64,000 nucleotides of DNA from Rosellinia necatrix. Its lineage: Eukaryota; Ascomycota; Sordariomycetes; Xylariales; Xylariaceae. The translations under genes were made by a program, and so were the position numbers. The stretch lies in assembly GCA_021209875.1 (NCBI GenBank), contig JAGYVD010000005.1, positions 4,254,001 to 4,318,000 on the forward strand, in the 5' to 3' direction. This document shows, piece by piece, positions 27,858 to 40,300 of this stretch. Each line of letters starts with the position of its first letter. Within the stretch, counting starts at the first letter, position 1. The notes beneath the pieces are model-generated. The model did no database searches. It saw only the letters and a list, made by a program, of their open reading frames with translations, and had not been told where the DNA came from.

Positions 27858-29302
27858 AATACAGCGAGGGTGCCTCCGATAACCCCATCGATGCTCCCCT
27901 CCCCCCCTTCCCCCTAAATACTCCACCAAACAGGGGCAGGGTTATTATATTACTAACAAGTGCTCAATTGTCGATACTTAGCACACACATTAGAGCCACG
28001 CCAGAACTACCGGTGGCATCTTCAGGGTCGGCTGACGGGCAGAACCTGCCAGGCATATTCTATCAGGGAATATAATCCTAAGCTAGCCAACGTTAGAAAC
28101 AAGGGCTGAAATTTATGACTTATAAAGACTAGCGTATACCTTAAGTCTGCTTCCGGGCTCTCTGCAGTCTGAGCCATGAGGCATATGCTCTCAGAGAGAC
28201 TATGCTTTGCTTGAGAAATTTATCTTATTGGTAGTCCGTAATCAATAATAACAACGATAGTCTGCAGGATACGTATTGATGTGCGGATATATTTAAGCAA
28301 GGGTATGGCTATTGGTTTCATTCAATTATCTCTCTTATTCGCCTTCCAGTTCAGCTTATTGTGAAGAATCGAACTTTACAGGCTTTTTGACTAATACGGG
28401 AAAACTTGAGAAACCCTCCCAGGTTCCCTTCTTGACTCGATCTTTATCTATTTCCAAACGCTAAGCAATACATATCTTCAAAGTGTTTTTGAAATTTTTA
28501 GCCTAATTTGTTTTTGTTCGCACTGTTCTAGTAGTAGGCGGAAATATGGAACTGGTGAGCACAAGAGTAAGATCGTTTAGGGATTATATATAATTATGCC
28601 GTAGTACTGTAACATACACTTAATTGATGATTACATGAGGTTGGTATATATCAAGCCATTTATACTATTATATTATAGAAGAGATATGACGGGATAATGG
28701 AATAGGTCTGGTGATAGATCGGTTATAAGATCTTACCGAGTATCTACTCGTATTAATATACGTTGATCATATGGGCCGGCCGATCTTCTGGATCTAGTCT
28801 GCAAGGTGTAAACCAAGTGCGTGAACATTCTACGCAGCAATGCTTTTCTGGCTCGCATGCCAAGGCCACCCATAACTCTGTCACAAGAGATGTATAAGAC
28901 GGCTACGGCTATGATACCTGTTACATGTTTCCTTAATATAGCAAAATATGCTGAGATACCATTCTTTAGCCAAGCCAATTACAATCAAAATATCAATTCA
29001 CCTATACTCTATCATATGTAATAAAGTTGATATCATATAAAAGTAATCTTCTAATTAACTTTGCCGCCAGTGCCTAAGTGGAACTATTCTTGGAATTGAC
29101 CCGGGGGAAATCCAACCCTGGAGAATTTTCTCGGGCTTGAAACCTGGCCCCGAGTGTTATGTCGTGCTAATTCAGCTTGAATCTCAAGTGTGCTTAACTT
29201 TTTATACTCTTTCCATCCCGAAAAGCGGCTATGTTTTCATATCAGGCAATTAATACTAATGGCTAATGGCCCTCGGAGGCAGTTATACTGATACCCGTGA
29301 AC
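27858..29302. other. Gene-poor stretch
   Basis: Normal composition with no recognised gene. Overlapping short frames at 28733-28978 (minus) and 28821-29021 (plus) have no recognisable family. A C-rich run at 27895-27915 gives a G-rich minus strand. Confidence 0.45.
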
Positions 29303-29323
29303 ATATATATATATATATATATA
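29303..29323. repeat. (AT)n microsatellite
   Basis: Uninterrupted AT dinucleotide run of about ten units, 150 bases before the start codon of the YrdC-like gene. Confidence 0.95.
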
Positions 29324-29472
29324 GGTGCATATGGCCAATAAGCCATTGAATCTCGCTGGACCAGCAGCCAAGCCATTTATTCACTCTGCCACGACTTCTC
29401 TAGCAGCCATAGGCCAATTTGGTTACCCTCTCTCATCAAATCATCTTGACCCCTGAAGGAAGGCTGATTACC

Positions 29473-30060
29473 ATGGCACCATGCGTGATCCCAGCCCAGG
29501 GCATGTTACCAGACCATAAACGAGATGCCCTCGAGGCTTTCAAAGTTTTAAAAGAAGACGGTGTAGTCATTATCCCCCAAGATGTCAGCTACGGCCTCAT
29601 GTCAGCCAGCAACGAAGGCATCGAGCGTTGCTTCAAAGCCAAGGAGCGGAGGCATGGACACACACTGGACGTAATCGGTACCTTTAGGACTTTCCAAGAA
29701 ATCAACGATGTTACCCCTAAACAAGCCGAGCTGGTTCGCGTTATCACACAGGTTATGGATCAATTGATACACACTGTGGCTCTAATGAAGCTAAACTACC
29801 AACGCCTTGCATACCTCAGTCCCGAGAGCTTGTCTTGCGTAACTAGACGCAACACGACCGCTGTAAACATTGGCGAGAGCCCATTGTTGCGAAGGCTAGG
29901 ACGTTTGAATAACGAGGACGACCGGCTATTAATTGGCGGCGCAAGATTTAGATTTTCCAATGGTTGTTTCCGGCTTTATATATGGCTGGTGGGTGCGGAG
30001 GCGGGTGATCCAGACGACATCCAAATAAAAGGTTTCATATTTAATCTATATCACCAATAG
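29473..30060 (+). pseudogene. Decayed YrdC/Sua5-like (RibB alpha/beta fold) gene
   Basis: The open frame from ATG 29473 (good context, ACCATGG) gives 195 residues. Residues ~15-75 match the N-terminal core of the YrdC/DHBP-synthase-like fold: a helix, then DGVVIIPQDVSYGL, then FKAKERRHGHTL, which corresponds to the KxR nucleotide-binding region. Around residues 145-160, GRLNNEDDRLLIG is followed by an aberrant sequence where the family has a GSSAN-type motif, and the last third of the domain is missing. In fungi such proteins are either tRNA threonylcarbamoyladenosine synthases or uncharacterised relatives; this one resembles the latter. It could be a pseudogene truncated by small changes, or a gene with unrecognised 3' introns. 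The immediate downstream DNA is repeat copy B, so the true 3' end may have been displaced. Confidence 0.5.
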
Positions 30061-30070
30061 AGTGCATCGC

Positions 30071-30418
30071 ATAGTGTAAATAGTATGTATTTTGGGGGGA
30101 GAGCGTGGCCTATCTTGGGTCGCTTTCGGTACGAGGCCGCTGCTAGAGGCGCAGCAGAAGTCTGCTTATCCTTAGCATCGAATATGGTACACAGCAAGAC
30201 CTAGAAAGCTAGCCTAAAAGTGCATGTATGCTATAAATGCTATCTACTAGCTTAAAAAAAAAGATACAAGAAAATAACAGTGCTAACTGTTCCGTCACTA
30301 GTGGCCCATTGCCATCGGGTGGTAGGTGGGACGAGTTGAAGCTATTTCGAGCCTAATATGTCTGAATGTTAGGGTTTAAGAGGAGAAGTTGGGTGGTGGA
30401 GCCCTAAGGCTAGTACAG
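30071..30418 (+). repeat. Degenerate dispersed repeat, copy B
   Basis: Longest copy of the three. It starts 10 bases after the stop codon of the YrdC-like frame, which suggests that the element's insertion or a rearrangement ended that gene. Confidence 0.6.
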
Positions 30419-30990
30419 ACGTCAAATTCAATGCAGTCCCTGGTTGACTAAGAAGTCAATATCTAGAAGTGGTGTTCGAATTCATCGGAAGTTACTCCCT
30501 GGGCATGTCATGTGGACATCTGCTTGCTGGACTATCTATTTGCTTAGGCGGCATGGTAATACCTATCTTAGGTATGTAGGTAGGTATGTTGGCTGTTTAA
30601 CGCGTGCATTAGGGAGGGTTGGAGGGATCGGTTTCTTTCGCCGCTTAATCGAAAAGAAACCCAGGCGTGGGGGTCTGAATATTTTAGTCACCTGCAGCCC
30701 TGTAAGCACTACACTATTCAGTCGAGGGGGGGAGGGGAGGGGTGGCTACGGAAACACTTCTGACCGCAGCTGAAAAAACTGGCTTTGTCAGGCGACGAAG
30801 GGAAAACCTACCCGCAGTACGGTGCGCAGCAGACATACATGTGGGCTAAGGCTAGCCTAGTCTAGAATAGACCGACACCATTATGTGACCAAGTGCTCCA
30901 GCGCCTCTTTGAACTTGGGGGGTTAATAATCGGTTAGCGGAAACAGGGAGCAGAAAAAGAAACTTCTATATTACCGGCCGGGCATACCGC
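30419..30990. other. Intergenic between repeat copies
   Basis: No gene is supported; an open frame at 30444-30773 is unlike any family I know. A G-rich tract at 30722-30743 has four or more G-runs and could form a G-quadruplex. Confidence 0.45.
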
Positions 30991-31148
30991 ACAGTGTAAA
31001 ATATCATGTATTCTTAAGGGGAGCGTGAGCCTGTTGTTATTAAGTAATGGGCGGGACAGATTCAAGGCGTTCTCGGGCCAGTCTGGGTGAATGTTAGGGT
31101 TATGGAAGGGGAAGTTGGGCGGTGGAGGAGCCCTGACCGTTGTAGAAC
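30991..31148 (+). repeat. Degenerate dispersed repeat, copy C (internally deleted)
   Basis: Shares both ends with copies A and B (GTGTAAA start, GGGCGGTGGAG and TGTAGAAC end) but lacks about 190 bases of the middle. It lies 97 bases before LTR-C1. Confidence 0.55.
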
Positions 31149-31244
31149 CCCATCATAAACCGGGTGTGATTCTATAAATACCCTTAGTTATAGTATTTAA
31201 GATTTTAACCCCATGTTTGATTCAATTACTTATATTTAGAAAGT

Positions 31245-31352
31245 TGTTAGGTTCGGAATAAGGAATAATGTTATATTAGTTATAAAACTATTTCTTAAGC
31301 TAAGGTAAAAAGTGGAATAGTTTAGGGTCCTAGGTGCACGGACCATTTTACA
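31245..31352. repeat. LTR-C, left copy
   Basis: Starts TGTTAG and ends TTTTACA. It differs from the right copy only by transitions at about one position in nine and has the same length. Contains GGTCC...GGACC as an inverted pair. Confidence 0.88.
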
Positions 31353-34300
31353 CACGGCTAAATATTTTTACTACAAGCACCGCCGAAAGGAATTTTTTGT
31401 TTTTTTTCCGAGATAATAAGTTTTTTTTTTTTTAATTTAGTTAGTATTAAAGCTTAAGTTAGCATTATAAATTTTTTTTAAGTAATTTTATTTTTATTAA
31501 GCTGTTTTTTTGTTATTTTTTATAACTGTGACCTAATTATTTAATAGTTTTTTAATTTTTTAGCATATAAATAAAGTTTTTTTATGATTTAATAACTATT
31601 TAGTTAAAACGATCCGCGTATTTTTATTTATTTTTAAAGCTTTAAATTGTTTTTTTTAAATAAGAAATCTTAAAGTTTTTTTTAATTAAAAACAACTTTA
31701 TTTTTTAAAAAAATACTAATAATTAATAAAAGTTTATTAGCACTTTTTAAGTCGTAGTTTTTTTGTTTTTTTTTTAATTTTTAAATTTTTTTTTATATAG
31801 TTTATAACTTAAAGCTTTATGTTTAATGTTTTTTTTATATAATTTTTAAATTTCGCTTAGTTTATTAAAGTTTTTTTTTGTTTTATTAAAACTTTTTTTT
31901 AAAACTTTTTAAAGTTTTAATTATTTTTTAACTAGCTTGCTATTTTTTTTTATTTTATTATACGCTTTTTAGCAGAAGTTTTAAATTTTCGGTTTTTATT
32001 TTTATTATAGCTAATTTATTAGTTTTTATTTATAATTAGTTATTAAATGCCGCGTTATTATTAATATTATTTCTGTTTATAATATTATTAATAAAAAAAT
32101 AGTTAATATTTTTAATTAAACTATTTTATAAAAATAAAAATTTTTTAAGTTTTTGTTAAATTTATTTAAATTATTAAATATAATAACAGTTATTTATACT
32201 TTTAAAAAAAGTCTTATTTATAATAATGTTTTAAAGTTTTTATTATTTTTTTAAGCTTATTTTTAATTAGTTTTTAATTAAGCTGCTTTAGTTTTTATTA
32301 TAAAAAATATTATGCTGTTAAAAATAATTAAAGTTTAAAAGCTTTTTATATTTTTACGTAGTTAATTCTGTTTTAAAAAAATATAAAATAGCTTATTTTT
32401 ATATTATTTAGTTTTTATTTTTATTAAATAATTAGTTATATTTTTATTAACTTTTTTAATTTAATATATTAATAAGTTTTATAATTTTAAATAAAATTAT
32501 TATATTATTTTATATAACCGCACGTATAACCTTATAACTAAAAGATTTTTTACAGTATTTTTAAAATTATATAATTATATTTAAATAGCTATAGCTTTTT
32601 ATATAAATTATAAAAATTATATTAAATCAAATGGCTAACAAACTTTATAAATTTAATATATATGTTTTTATAATTTAGCTTTTTATTTAATATATATTAA
32701 AAATATATAAACTTTATATGTTTAATTTAATAAACTTTAAAAACTAATAATATAGTCGATATTTAATATAAACGATAAAAATATCCGACTGATTTTTTTT
32801 TAAAATATCCTTTTATTTAAATATTTTTAAAATAGCATAAATATATTTATTAAAAAAAAATAAAAGCTGGTTTTTTTCCGTTTTAATCCGTTTTATTTTT
32901 TAAATCAGTTTTTTCGGTATTTAATAATAATTAATTTCTGTTTTAGCGCTTAAAAAAATATTTTAATTAAAACAGCTAATAAAAGTTTTTATATTATCGT
33001 TTAAAAATGCTTTAATAACTTTCTAACTTTAGTAATATTTTATTAAATTATTTAAATTAAATAATTATTGCATTAAATAATTTATTTAACTACGTTTAAT
33101 AAATAAGCAAGGTTTTTTAATATAATATTAAAATTTTAAATAAGTTAGAATAATTTTAAACGTTAAATAACTATTTATATTTATTTAATTTGCTATTTAT
33201 TTAAATTAGTTATTTTATACGTTAGCTATAGCTATTTTTTGCTTTTTATTAAGTAAACTTAAAATATTTTTTTTAATTATTTATGTTTTTCTTAAAGTTT
33301 ATATTAAATGCTATAATTATAATAAAAACTAAAAATTATTAAATATAATAATAAGTTAAAATTAATAATTATAAATTAAAAAAAATAAAGCTTAAAAAAA
33401 TTATTATTTAAAATAAACAAAACGATTTTTGTTTTTAAAATAAGTTATTAAAGTTTAAAACTTTTAGTTAAATAAAAATGCTTAAATATTTAAATAAATC
33501 TGTACGTTTATTAATTTTAAATTTTAAATATTGCTTAAGTTTTAAAATATTTAATAAAAAACAGTTTTATTTATTTTTAAAATAAATAATTATATTTTAT
33601 AATAAACCAGAACACAGCTAAAAGTTAAAAAAACAGCTATTATTATAGTTATATTAATAAAGTTTTCTGTTTTTTTTTTAATTATATATATAGTTAGCAA
33701 GTTATAACTAATTATTATTTTATTTATTAAAATTAAAAAATAAAGTTTTTATTAAATAATATGTTTTTTATTATAATAAAGCTGTTAATTAAATAAATAT
33801 AAAATAACTATTAAGTTTTTTATTATTAAAATCGTTTTTTATTTTAATAATTAAAAGCTTTTTATTTTTATTACTTTAAAAAATCTTTTATTAAAGTTTT
33901 AAGTCGAACTTTTAAACATAAATAAACAACTTTATTTTAGCAGAAAAGTTTAAATAATTTTTTAAACGGCTATTAGTTATTAATATATTTAATATATACG
34001 TTTATTTAAATAACATTTATATAAAAATTAAGCTTTATTATAATTAAAAAATAATTTAGTTTATATAATTTTATTTTTAAAAAGCTTTAGTTTTTAATAA
34101 AATGCTTAATTTTCAGCAGGTTTATATTATATAAGTTAAATCTTTTATTAACTATTTAATTTTTTATTATAATTATTAATTATAAAAATATATTATATTA
34201 AAAATCTTTTAATAATTATATTTTTATGCTAATAAAATTCGGTATTACTTTTTAAATAAATAAGTAACGCTAAATTATTTTTTAATTAAATATTTTAATA

Positions 34301-37300
34301 TATATATATTTAGCCTTAAAAAGACCGGCAAGTATTTATTAAATATTTATTAATAATTATTTGTTTTATTATAGCTATTACTTTATTATTATTTATAATA
34401 TTAAATATAATATATAAGTTTTCTTATATAATCCTGCTATTTTAATAAACTAAAAAACTTTAATTTAAATCTTTTGCTTTAATTAAAATGTTTATAACTA
34501 CAACCCGTTTTATAGTTTATTTTTTTTATAATTATTTATTAAATTATTTAGTAGCAATTTTATTAAAATTTATTTTTATAGTTTTTATTATAAATATATT
34601 TATAATTTAATAAACAAGCAAATCTGCTAAATAAACGTAATTAAAAAATAATCGTGCTTTTTTTAAGTTTGCTTGTAGTAACACTTTATAAAATCTAATT
34701 TTTAGTTTTAGTTTTAAAACTGTAAAGATTTTAATGTTATTGCTATTAATTTATACCGACCGGTCTATTTTAATATATTATTACAACAAATATTAAACTT
34801 AAAAATAAATTAAATTTATTTTAGTTTTATAATAGCTAAGTTTTAATTAATTAATCGCAGGTTTTAATTTAAGTTTATTTTTAACTATAAAGTTTCAGTT
34901 GTTTTTATTTAAAACATTTATTATATTTTTAAAAACAGATAAAAAAATATTAACTTATAAAAATAATTTTTACGTTAATATATATATAAGTTTAAATATA
35001 TAATATTAAAATATATTTTAATAAAAATCTAGTTTAAAAATAAATTAAGCTTTTAATTTATTAAATAAATATATTTTTTATATAAAAAAATAAAAAATAA
35101 AAAACCTAGTTTAGTTTTTTTTAAAATTAATATTTTTTATTATTAATATAATTATTAAACTAAATTTAATAAGTTCTTGTTATAATAAAACTTATTAGTT
35201 TTAAGCTAATTATATATTATAATATATTTTTATTTAGCTAAATAAAAAAAAAAAGCTTTATGTAATATTTAATTAATATATATTGCTTAAAACTTTATAG
35301 TTTTATTATAAGTTTATATTTTTAAAGCTTTTATATTTTAGCAGCAAAGTTTTATTTTAAACTTAGTTTTTAACAAGCTTAGCATATCTTTTATAATTTT
35401 AATAAATATATATAGTTAGCCCGGTTAAATTAAAACATATATTTAAAATAAAAAAAAATATTTAATTAATACTGTATATATAAACGCAAAATTAATTAAA
35501 AAAGCTGGGTTAAAAAAAGTTAATCTGATTTTTTTTATAACATGTTTAAAATATATTAATAAATCGGTTTAATAAAAAATAAAAACGTCCTGTTTAAATT
35601 AAATTATTTTATTTAATTAAAATATATTTTAATTATTATATTTTTAATTACTTTTTCAAGCAATAAAAAGTTACGTTTAATATAAAAGTATAATTAGATT
35701 TAATCAGAGGGATTTTTAATATAATCGGATTTAAATATTTAATAAAAGTCTGATTATTTTATAGTAAATATTTTAAATATTTTTATTTTATTATTTAAAA
35801 AATAAAGCTTAAATATTTAAATTTTCTAGTTTTAGCTTTTTATACGCTTTTTAAATAATCAAGCAATAAATTTTTTCGGCTATTTTTAAAAAGTTGTAAG
35901 AACAGCTCTTGCTTTATTTTTTAAGCTTTCGAAAAGATTTAGTTTTAAAACATAATATTTATCTTTAAAATCTTTAAAATCTTTTTAATTTATAAACTTA
36001 CTAATGTTTATACTAGCTTTTTATTTAATTTTATATTTAAATATAAAATATGTTTTTACTAGTTAATACGTTATTAATATTTAAATTTATATTTAATAAT
36101 TTTAAATTAAAGTTTAAGTTATATTTTTATAAATAAAAGCAGTATTATTTTTTTTATAAATACGTTTTTAAATAAAGCTACAAAAGTTTTAATTGTTTTT
36201 TAAATTAAATTAAATAATATTTATAAGTTTTTATTAGTTGTTTTACGTAAATAATTTTTATTTTTTTAGCTTTAAAATATTTAGTTTAATATATTAACAG
36301 TAGTAATATAACAAGCAAATTTTTAATTTAGTTTTTTTGTTTTAATAAAATGCTTGTTATTTTTAAAAGCGATATATATATTAAATATTAGTTGTTTAAA
36401 CTTTTTTTTTCTCCGGCTTTATTTAGTTTTAAATAAATGTAATAGATTTGTTTTTTTTTAATAATAAAAAACATTTTTAAAACAATAAAAATTTTTTTTT
36501 TTTTACTTTTAACTTCCGATATATTTTTTTTTTTAATATTATACTTATAGTTTTTAAACGTTAATAAAAATATTATTTATAAATACATTTATTATAAAAT
36601 TTGCTTTATAGTACTAAAAATTTTTATTATAAAAACTATAACATATCTGCCTACGTTTTTTTAAATAATTAAATTTTTGTTTAACACTTTTAGAATATTA
36701 TCTCGCAAATAATAAAACTGTTTATTTTAAACGTATAAATACGTTTTATATATAAATTAGTTAATTAGTTTTAAAACAAAAGATTTTTTTTTATACGTTA
36801 AGCTAATATTTTTACCCGTTTTTTATAGTTAATTATTTATTTTTAAATAATAAAAATTTTAAAAGTCGGCAGCTTTTTTAAATATATTTTTTGCTTAAAA
36901 ATATTCGATTTTATATATAAAGTTTTAATTAAAATTAATAACTTGCTGCTTAAAAATATAAAAAATAATAATTAAATAATAATTTATTTGTTTAAAATAG
37001 TTTGTTTTTTAATTTATAATATAAAATTTTATTTTTATTTTTTATCTGTTTATATATTTGTTTTTAAATTTTTATTAATATATATTATATACTTTTTTTA
37101 AATGTTATAACTATTTTAGCCCACGATTTAGAATTTTTAAGTTGTTTATTAAACTTAAACATAATAAAAATATTTTTGGCCTTATATTTTAAATATATAA
37201 ATGCTTATATATATTTATACTTCTAGTAAGTTTTAAATAATTAAAAGCTTTTTTAAATATTAATAGTTAATAATTTAAAAAATTAAAAATATTTATTTTA

Positions 37301-40300
37301 AAAATTATATTTGCAGTAATTTTAATAATTATAAGTTTAAAAATTAAAATAAAAAAAATAAAAATAGTTAGTAATTATTTATATATAACAAAATTAAAAA
37401 AATAAAACAAATTAAATAATAATAATAAATAATAATTAAATAATTTTATTAAGTTATTAATAAAGTTATATTTAAAATAGTAGCTATTTAAAATAATATT
37501 AAACAAATAAACAAATATAAATAAATATATAAGCTGGTAAAATTATTAAAAAACCGCTTAAACAGTTCTAATATTTTTAGTTATAAATTTAGCATTTTTT
37601 TTGTTTAGCTAATAAATAATAAATTAATTAGATTTATTTAAAATTAATTTTTTAAAATGTTTTCGCTGTTTTTAAACTTATTTTCTAACAGCTTAAAAGC
37701 TAGCTTTATTTCGTCGGTATAAAATTTTAAATTATTAATATAAACTTTTACAGTTTTTTTAACTAGTTATATTTATAATATATATTAATATTTTTAACGT
37801 TATTTTAATAACTTTATATAGTTTTTGCTACGCAGGTTATAATTTAAAAGCACGTTTATTATTATTTGTTGCATTTCTGCTTCGCCGGTAATTTTTTATT
37901 ATTTTATTCTAGTTATATATATATTTTTATATTTAATTGCCTATTTTATAAAGTTGTTCTTGCTAACAAAAAAAGTTTTATTTTTTTCGGCAGATTAACT
38001 GTTTTAATATCTAGTTACGGAATTTTTTTTTAATATTTATTATGCTTTTTATTTTTTCAATCGTTCCGTTTATTATATTTATTTAACTTTTTTTTAATAT
38101 AAAAACAATTAACCGGAGTTTTTATCCTAATAGAATTTCTGCAAACAATAAATAAGTTTTTTTTATTCGTTATAAGTTAACAGCTATTATTACGTTTAAC
38201 AGTTAAACAGGCCACGCTTTTAATTATTTATATTTTATATTTAAAGCTTATTTCTGCAACTATTTTATTATTAACTAAACGATTTTTTTAATAAAGCTAT
38301 AAATCTACGGTACGTTAAAAGGCTTATACGTTAAAGTTGTCTTATTTTTAATAAAATTTTTTTTAATTATATCGCTAAATCTTTAATCTATAAACATTTA
38401 TTAGAAATATTTAAATATAACTAACAGTAAATCCTATGCTTATAAAACAAAAAAAAAGCTGATCTTTTTAATAATAAAACAGAAAATAAATCGGCTGAAA
38501 TAATTAGCTATTATTAATATATATTTTAACCTATTTAAACTAACAAAAAAAATTAATCTAATATAATCTATGCTAACCACGTTTTACAGCTTAAATATTA
38601 CAACTTGTTGTTTAATTATAAGTAATAATTTTAGTTTTATTTTTTTATAAATATAACAATAGTTATAATATTTATTAATATCTGTGTTTTTCAACAGCTA
38701 TTAGAACTGCTTTATTAAATTTCTCCGGGTAATAATATATCCGTAGTATTTATATCTGTCGTATATTTATTCTAATGCTACTAGTATTTTTTTTAACAGA
38801 ACATACTCGGCTAAACTCCTGTCCCGTTTAATTTAAAACAAATAGCTATTTTAAATGCAATATTATATCAACTATTTTATTACTATTTTTTTAATTAATA
38901 ATTAATAAAAAACCGCTATTAGTCTTTTTATTATATACTATATTAAATTGTTATATTATTTACTCAACTTATATTGTTTAGCTAATAAATTAAAATCAAC
39001 TTTTTATTACCGAAAAAAAAAACAATAATATATTTATTTTAATAAGCTTTTTTTTAAAAATAAAAACGTTTAAAATAACAAAAATAACTTTTTAATATTT
39101 ATTTAATTAGCAAATTTAATAGTAAAGCTTTACAACTTAAAAAGTTTATTTATAATTTAAATAATATATATTATATTAAGTTAATAATATATAATAAACT
39201 AATATTCGCTTAATTTTTTTAGCTATATCGCAACTTTTCTCCGCACTTTTAACTCCGGTTTAAAAATAAATAACAAGTTTAAATAATCCATATAAAACAT
39301 AATAAAATAAAAGAATTTTAGCACTAACTACCGATATTCTGCTAAACATTTAACCAGGCTTAAAGCTTTTTTTTCTTTAATAAAATATTAAATTTTTAAA
39401 TCTAATAATTAAAATAATATAAATATAAAAATTCTTATAAATGTTATAATTTTATTTAAAATTTTAGTTTTAACAGGTTAAACCGCAAGTTAAAAAAATA
39501 TTTTTTTTACTTTTATTTATAAAACGTTAATAGCTAAATAATATTAAAAAATAAAGTTTAAATTTTTTATTGCTTAAATCTAAATTTTTTAATAAATAAT
39601 AATAAAAACATAATTTTATTTTTTAATCTATATAAAAAATTTCTGCACTTTTTTTTTTAGTACTAAAAGTTTTTTAATCGGAGTAATAATAAACGTTAGT
39701 TTTATATAAACTTTTTTTAATATTTTTATTAAGTCTGCTTTTCCCGGCAGATAAATTTTTAAATAAAAAACTAAATAAAAAAATTGTTTTAATTTTTTTT
39801 TGTTTTAAAAATAATTTTTTTAATTCCGCTTATTATATAAAACAAAACCTATATTTAATAAATAATTTAATTTGTTTTTCCAATAGTTTAAAACCTAAAG
39901 CTATAACGCTATTTAAAAAAAGTCGTTTTTTTAAAAATAATTTAATTAAAATAAAAACAATCTAAAAAATAAAAAAATATAAAAAAATTAAACAAATTAT
40001 TAAAAATCTTTTCTAACATATTATAATTATTTACAAAAATATTAAAAACATTTTTAGTTTAAGTAATAACTAATAAAAAAAAAAACAGGTTTTAAAACTT
40101 TTTATAAAACAGCTATTTATTAAATCTTATGTTTTTTAAAACATAATAAATATGCAGAGCTTTTATAAAGCTTTAAAACATTTTTTTATTTAAATATTAT
40201 TTATTTAATGCAATAAAAGCGGTTTTACGTTAGTTTTTATAATTTATTTTAATTATTTAAAACCTATAAGCTGCGTTTTTTTAAAAAAACACTACGTGAT

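Noticed and set aside
30444..30773. 109-codon frame with basic residues
   Set aside because: No family resemblance; it runs through the G-rich low-complexity tract.
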